A DNA stretch of 8,535 bases from an uncultured Fibrobacterota bacterium (GTDB lineage Bacteria; Fibrobacterota; Chitinivibrionia; Chitinivibrionales; CAIOZP01): NCBI GenBank assembly GCA_903862805.1, contig CAIOZP010000437.1, forward strand, positions 1 through 8,535. The letters are read 5' to 3'. The position numbers and the translations under genes were made by a program. Below the pieces are notes generated by a model. The model was not told the DNA's origin, made no database searches, and saw only the letters and a list, made by a program, of their open reading frames with translations. Shown here in pieces: positions 5,634 to 8,535 of this stretch (the first letter of the stretch is position 1; every line of letters starts with the position of its first letter).

Positions 5634-7508
5634 TCAGACCGTGACCGCGTCCATATATTCCTGAAGTGAGCCGTCTCTCATGCAGATGTCGATGATCTTT
5701 CTGCCGAGGTCGCACATTTCAGGTGTGTTGAATTGCGCCAGTTCCGACTTGAAGAAATCGGAGAGGATCTTTGCGCCTGCATCGTAGCCGTCATTGCCGA
5801 CTTCGTGCTGCTCGTTGACCGCCAGAAGATGTCTTGGCATAAACACGCCGTTGATCTTGATTGAGCTGGGCAAATATCCGAGAAGCGGATTGCGCGCGGC
5901 TTCGATCTGGTCGGGGCGGAACTTCGCACCACCGCGACGGGAAAGATATTCGCGGGCGATCCATTCTGCTTTGAATCCAACCTTGTACGCACCGATGTGC
6001 TGATTCGGAATCAGCGTGTAGCGCGTAAGCGGTGTCGAAACGATCTGCTCAAGAAGAAGATTCGCCTGAGTGACCATCTTGCCGGTGGCAAAAGGCCAGT
6101 ACGAACCAACGCCTTCGGAAGTCAGCCCTTCGGTCGTTACGATCGAGGGATTGGCGTGTCCACGCGGAGCGACCAAGCGCCAGAGCCAGCCAAGTGCCGG
6201 AGGCAGAATGTGGAACATTCCGATGATTCCATAGCTCGGCTTCTCACGGGTCGAAGGTGGTGTGCGCACACCGAAGCTGCGCATGTCGATCTCGACCGGA
6301 TCGTTAATAATTCCTTCGATGAAACTGCGCGGCAGAATCACACGGGGATTCGGGCAAGGCTTGCCGGGAGAATCCATCGTGTGTTCCCAGATGAGCGCGG
6401 TCGCGTTAGGCTGCGCCTGGATATTGAGGAACACAAGCGGTTCCTTCGGATGAATCGTCTGCTTTTCAAGGCTCGGCTCGGTGCCGTAGCTCTTGAGGTG
6501 ATCAACACGGAGGAACCAACCGGCTTCGGCATCAATCACAACAAGTTTTTTGCTGTCGTTCTGAAGCTTGGGATGACAAAGTGCCATGTCGTCGGTAATC
6601 GGACGAAGATCGCAGGTGTCGCCCATTTCAATAAGGAACTTCTCGTGCGTTAGCAGGTTCTCGGAAATGAGCACGCGGCCGTCGCCTTCGCGGTGAATGT
6701 TTTCAAGCATCTCCGACTTGCCGGAACCCGAAGCACCTTCATGCATGATCGTGAATTCGTTTTCGTAGGGAGTGATCACGCGGACGGATGAGCCGTGCAG
6801 AGTGATCCAACCTTCCTGCTCGCCGATTGTGAGAAGCACGCCATAGACGCCCTTCTTTGCCGACGGGCCCGGATAGAGGTTGTACGAGAAAAGTTCGTGC
6901 ATCTCGCTGGTGCGGTTGTGCACGACGATCTGCTTGCCTTCAAAATGCGTATGCCGGAAAGGCGGCGCAAGGTAGATGATAGCTTTCGGCGTGAAACCGT
7001 CGGGAATTTCGATAGCCGGAACAAAGCCCTGAAGATCGGCGAGTCCGTTTGCAAAGAAGCCAGCATTCGCAGGAGAAACAAGAAGCGCCGGATAACCGAG
7101 ATCTTTTCCGCCTGCATAAAATGGAACGACGATCAACTTCTTCTGGGCAATGAGCCAGTTGAATGTGTCTTGACGAAGCGGTTCAAAATCGCCGCCGAAA
7201 CGTTCGGTGTAGCGGGTCTTGTCGGTGTCGGCTTCGTCGGCAACGACCATGCAATCAGGATCACGGCGACGCATATAGATGTCGGTGTAATTGACAACCG
7301 CACCGTTTTTGCAGCGTGTGACATTCGCTTCGATTACGTGCCCTTTGCCGGGGACATCGTATCCGATATCGATCACGTCTTCTTTGGAACCGTTCCAAAC
7401 CATCTCGTAAAGATGCTTGCGGCTCTCCGGCACCAGAATTTCCGTCTCGGAAAGTATCCGGCTAAGATGCTCCGGAACATTGAACTTGCTTGCAAGTTTT
7501 GAGGCCAT
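5634..7508 (-). CDS. DUF4914-family cytoplasmic protein with HprK/PEPCK-like P-loop
   Basis: The protein is 624 aa, close to the usual length of the DUF4914 family as I recall it, and the function of that family is not established. There is no signal peptide or membrane segment. The clearest motif is the Walker A loop GASGSGKSE at residues 258-266 (K264, S265), whose GxSGxGKSE form resembles HPr kinase/phosphorylase and PEP carboxykinase folds more than AAA or ABC ATPases. LVVIDAEAG (322-330) could act as Walker B. Other conserved-looking stretches are IYLAPPFRHTHFEGK (178-192), NPRVILPRSF (387-396) and TTEGLTSEGVGSYWPFATGK (458-477). Inferred: a nucleotide-binding kinase or carboxykinase-like enzyme with unknown substrate. 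The start at 7508 is chosen over an in-frame ATG at 7550 because GGAGGAG at 7517-7523 lies 8 nt before it. The gene is monocistronic, with its own terminator at 5571-5606. Confidence 0.9.
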   Translation of the reverse strand: MASKLASKFNVPEHLSRILSETEILVPESRKHLYEMVWNGSKEDVIDIGYDVPGKGHVIEANVTRCKNGAVVNYTDIYMRRRDPDCMVVADEADTDKTRYTERFGGDFEPLRQDTFNWLIAQKKLIVVPFYAGGKDLGYPALLVSPANAGFFANGLADLQGFVPAIEIPDGFTPKAIIYLAPPFRHTHFEGKQIVVHNRTSEMHELFSYNLYPGPSAKKGVYGVLLTIGEQEGWITLHGSSVRVITPYENEFTIMHEGASGSGKSEMLENIHREGDGRVLISENLLTHEKFLIEMGDTCDLRPITDDMALCHPKLQNDSKKLVVIDAEAGWFLRVDHLKSYGTEPSLEKQTIHPKEPLVFLNIQAQPNATALIWEHTMDSPGKPCPNPRVILPRSFIEGIINDPVEIDMRSFGVRTPPSTREKPSYGIIGMFHILPPALGWLWRLVAPRGHANPSIVTTEGLTSEGVGSYWPFATGKMVTQANLLLEQIVSTPLTRYTLIPNQHIGAYKVGFKAEWIAREYLSRRGGAKFRPDQIEAARNPLLGYLPSSIKINGVFMPRHLLAVNEQHEVGNDGYDAGAKILSDFFKSELAQFNTPEMCDLGRKIIDICMRDGSLQEYMDAVTV

Positions 7509-7516
7509 TCTCGTGG

Positions 7517-7523
7517 CTCCTCC
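7517..7523 (-). promoter_or_regulatory. Ribosome binding site that decides the DUF4914 start
   Basis: GGAGGAG read on the minus strand ends 8 nt before the ATG at 7508. The in-frame ATG at 7550 would place this site inside the gene and adds 14 residues (MASLKFFIIGGATR) that include the translated Shine-Dalgarno. Confidence 0.8.
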
Positions 7524-7548
7524 AATAATGAAAAATTTCAGCGATGCC

Positions 7549-7578
7549 AATATACATCAGGAAGTGCGGGTCGGTAAA
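7549..7578 (-). promoter_or_regulatory. Possible sigma70-like promoter of the DUF4914 gene
   Basis: On the minus strand TTTACC (7578-7573) and TATATT (7554-7549) are separated by 18 nt, and the leader to the ATG at 7508 would be about 33 nt. The -10 and the spacer equal those proposed for the protease promoter, but the -35 matches the consensus at only four of six positions. No convincing plus-strand promoter for the gene at 7655 was found in the same 146-bp gap. Confidence 0.35.
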
Positions 7579-7642
7579 TACACCGGAATGCCGAGGCCTG
7601 CCCGCCATATATTTTATGGAAGTCGTTTCAATTAACACAATC

Positions 7643-7648
7643 AAAGGA
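7643..7648 (+). promoter_or_regulatory. Ribosome binding site of the beta-barrel gene
   Basis: AAAGGA ends 6 nt before GTG 7655-7657. The codons that follow encode a textbook signal peptide, which supports the non-ATG start. Confidence 0.65.
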
Positions 7649-7654
7649 TCTTCT

Positions 7655-8500
7655 GTGGCTCGTCGATTCATTCCTGCCGTTTTGGCCGCGCTGTTTTTTG
7701 CTTTGCCCATGTTCGCCGATTCCGACAATCCCTGCCTCGACAGCATTTACCTTGCACTCAAGGCAAAGGGACTCAACAACATGACCGACCACGAATACGA
7801 TTATTTCAAGGAACGCAATACCCAATGTACGCAGTACAATACGGCCAGCTCCCATTCCGATGGCGAGAATGCTGATTCAAGCAAAAAGGAATCTTCTGAC
7901 CGCAAGGTATTTCATATAATGAAGAACAAGCGGGAGATTTCGGTGAGCTTCACGCTTGGTGCGTTAAACTACGCTGAACTCTTTGATGTCAACAGCGAGC
8001 TTCGCGACGCACAGTCACAGGATTCGACGATCGTCGGAGTGAGGGGAAAACCCAAAAGCACCGTTCACGGGGTATTGCCTGGGATCACTTTTGATTACTT
8101 CCGCAAGTTCGGAGAGTCGCCGATCTACTGCAACGGAGGGATTCAATTCCTCTATGGTGTAGGAAATGTCTACGACGGATCAACTCAGGGATATCCAACC
8201 ACTGTCAACGGCAAGAACTACATCGAATATGATCCGGTAACGTTGCACAATGTCAGCAATATTTTCCTTCGTGGCGGATGGTCTCCGGGCTTCGGATTCC
8301 GCAACACCGATTGGGGACTGCTTTTCTTTGCGGGCATTGAAGGAAACATCTGGTCGCGTCAGATCAGCGATCCAAAGGATGCAAGCGGTTCGGCATCTGA
8401 AGATTACTATTGGATCAATGTGCCGATAACTGTTACCGGAATGCTGCCGGTTTCTAAGTCAACGCGAATGGATGTCTCGCTTACAGTTCCGATCATGGCG
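7655..8500 (+). CDS. Outer-membrane beta-barrel protein, 3' end missing (joined to adapter)
   Basis: The frame opens at GTG 7655 and stays open to the end of the sequence. Only the first 282 codons are genuine, because codons after 8500 are adapter. Residues 1-21 are a signal peptide (MARRF..., cleavage near MFA/D). Residues 22-58 form a short helical segment bounded by C27 and C58 (CLDSIYLALKAKG ... EYDYFKERNTQC), followed by a charged, low-complexity linker to about residue 90. From 93 on, alternating polar/hydrophobic stretches rich in aromatics and glycine (ISVSFTLGALNY, GVLPGITFDYF, GGIQFLYGVGNVY, IFLRGGWSPGFGF, LLFFAGIEGNIW, YYWINVPITVTG) look like successive transmembrane beta-hairpins. 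Inferred location: outer membrane. A transport, adhesion or structural role cannot be told from this part. It is divergent from the DUF4914 gene and has no downstream context. An exact family was not recognised. Confidence 0.8.
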
Positions 8501-8535
8501 AGATCGGAAGAGCACACGTCTGAACTCCAGTCACT
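8501..8535. other. Illumina TruSeq adapter sequence (artifact, not genomic)
   Basis: The sequence beginning AGATCGGAAGAGCACACG and ending CTCCAGTCAC (8501-8534) is identical to the 34-base TruSeq Read 1 3' adapter; base 8535 would be the first index base or noise. In the frame of the upstream gene it translates as RSEEHTSELQS, a peptide known as a tell-tale of untrimmed adapter in protein databases. It should be trimmed before any annotation of the gene at 7655. Confidence 0.98.

Noticed and set aside
5997..6653. 218-aa plus-strand reading frame
   Set aside because: It is antisense to the DUF4914 coding region, without ribosome binding site or recognisable motifs.
6795..7502. 235-aa plus-strand reading frame
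   Set aside because: It is antisense to the N-terminal half of the DUF4914 protein; it is a shadow frame.
5634..7508. Annotation as HPr kinase or PEP carboxykinase proper
   Set aside because: Only the P-loop and a few short stretches resemble these enzymes; length and the rest of the sequence do not, so the DUF4914 label is safer.
7509..7550. ATG at 7550 as start of the DUF4914 gene
   Set aside because: The added 14 codons include the Shine-Dalgarno of the ATG at 7508, and the site has no ribosome binding site of its own.
7462..7855. Overlapping minus-strand frames of 94 and 75 aa
   Set aside because: They cross the divergent intergenic region and lie opposite the signal peptide of the beta-barrel gene; no ribosome binding site.

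Overview
The window reads as bacterial DNA from a Gram-negative organism of the FCB group. Fibrobacterota (Chitinivibrionia-like) is the best guess, with Bacteroidota-related lineages as the alternative. The reasons are a type IX secretion (T9SS)-style C-terminal sorting tail on one exoprotein, a DUF4914-family P-loop protein, a signal-peptide-bearing outer-membrane beta-barrel protein, and standard purine-rich ribosome binding sites. This assignment is inferred from protein families only. The last 35 bases are Illumina adapter sequence, so the right edge is a raw contig end.

Layout, left to right. (1) Positions 3646 down to 1, minus strand: one uninterrupted reading frame of 1215 codons that runs off the left edge without a stop. 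It encodes a very large secreted protein: signal peptide, papain-like (C1A) cysteine protease with the complete Q/C/H/N active site and an EF-hand-type loop inserted between His and Asn, a linker beta domain, a six-blade Kelch-type propeller, a right-handed parallel beta-helix, one complete CBM5/12-type chitin-binding module and the start of a second. (2) 3647-4073: divergent intergenic region with a good sigma70-like promoter for the protease. (3) 4074-5507, plus strand: a secreted protein of 477 aa with eight strand-like segments suggesting a TIM barrel (glycoside-hydrolase-like, family not recognised) and the T9SS tail. (4) 5508-5633: two back-to-back hairpin terminators, one for each of two converging genes. 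(5) 5634-7508, minus strand: a 624-aa DUF4914-family protein with an HprK/PEPCK-like P-loop. (6) 7509-7654: a short divergent intergenic region. (7) 7655-8500, plus strand: the first 282 codons of an outer-membrane beta-barrel protein, cut by the contig end and joined to adapter.

How they fit together: the divergently transcribed protease and TIM-barrel protein look like an extracellular degradation pair. CBM5/12 modules point to chitin or another insoluble polysaccharide (or a protein-polysaccharide composite) as the surface being attacked. The DUF4914 protein is cytoplasmic and has its own promoter and terminator, so no functional tie to the exoenzymes is visible. The beta-barrel gene is an independent unit. 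No RNA genes, mobile elements, CRISPR arrays or attachment sites were seen.
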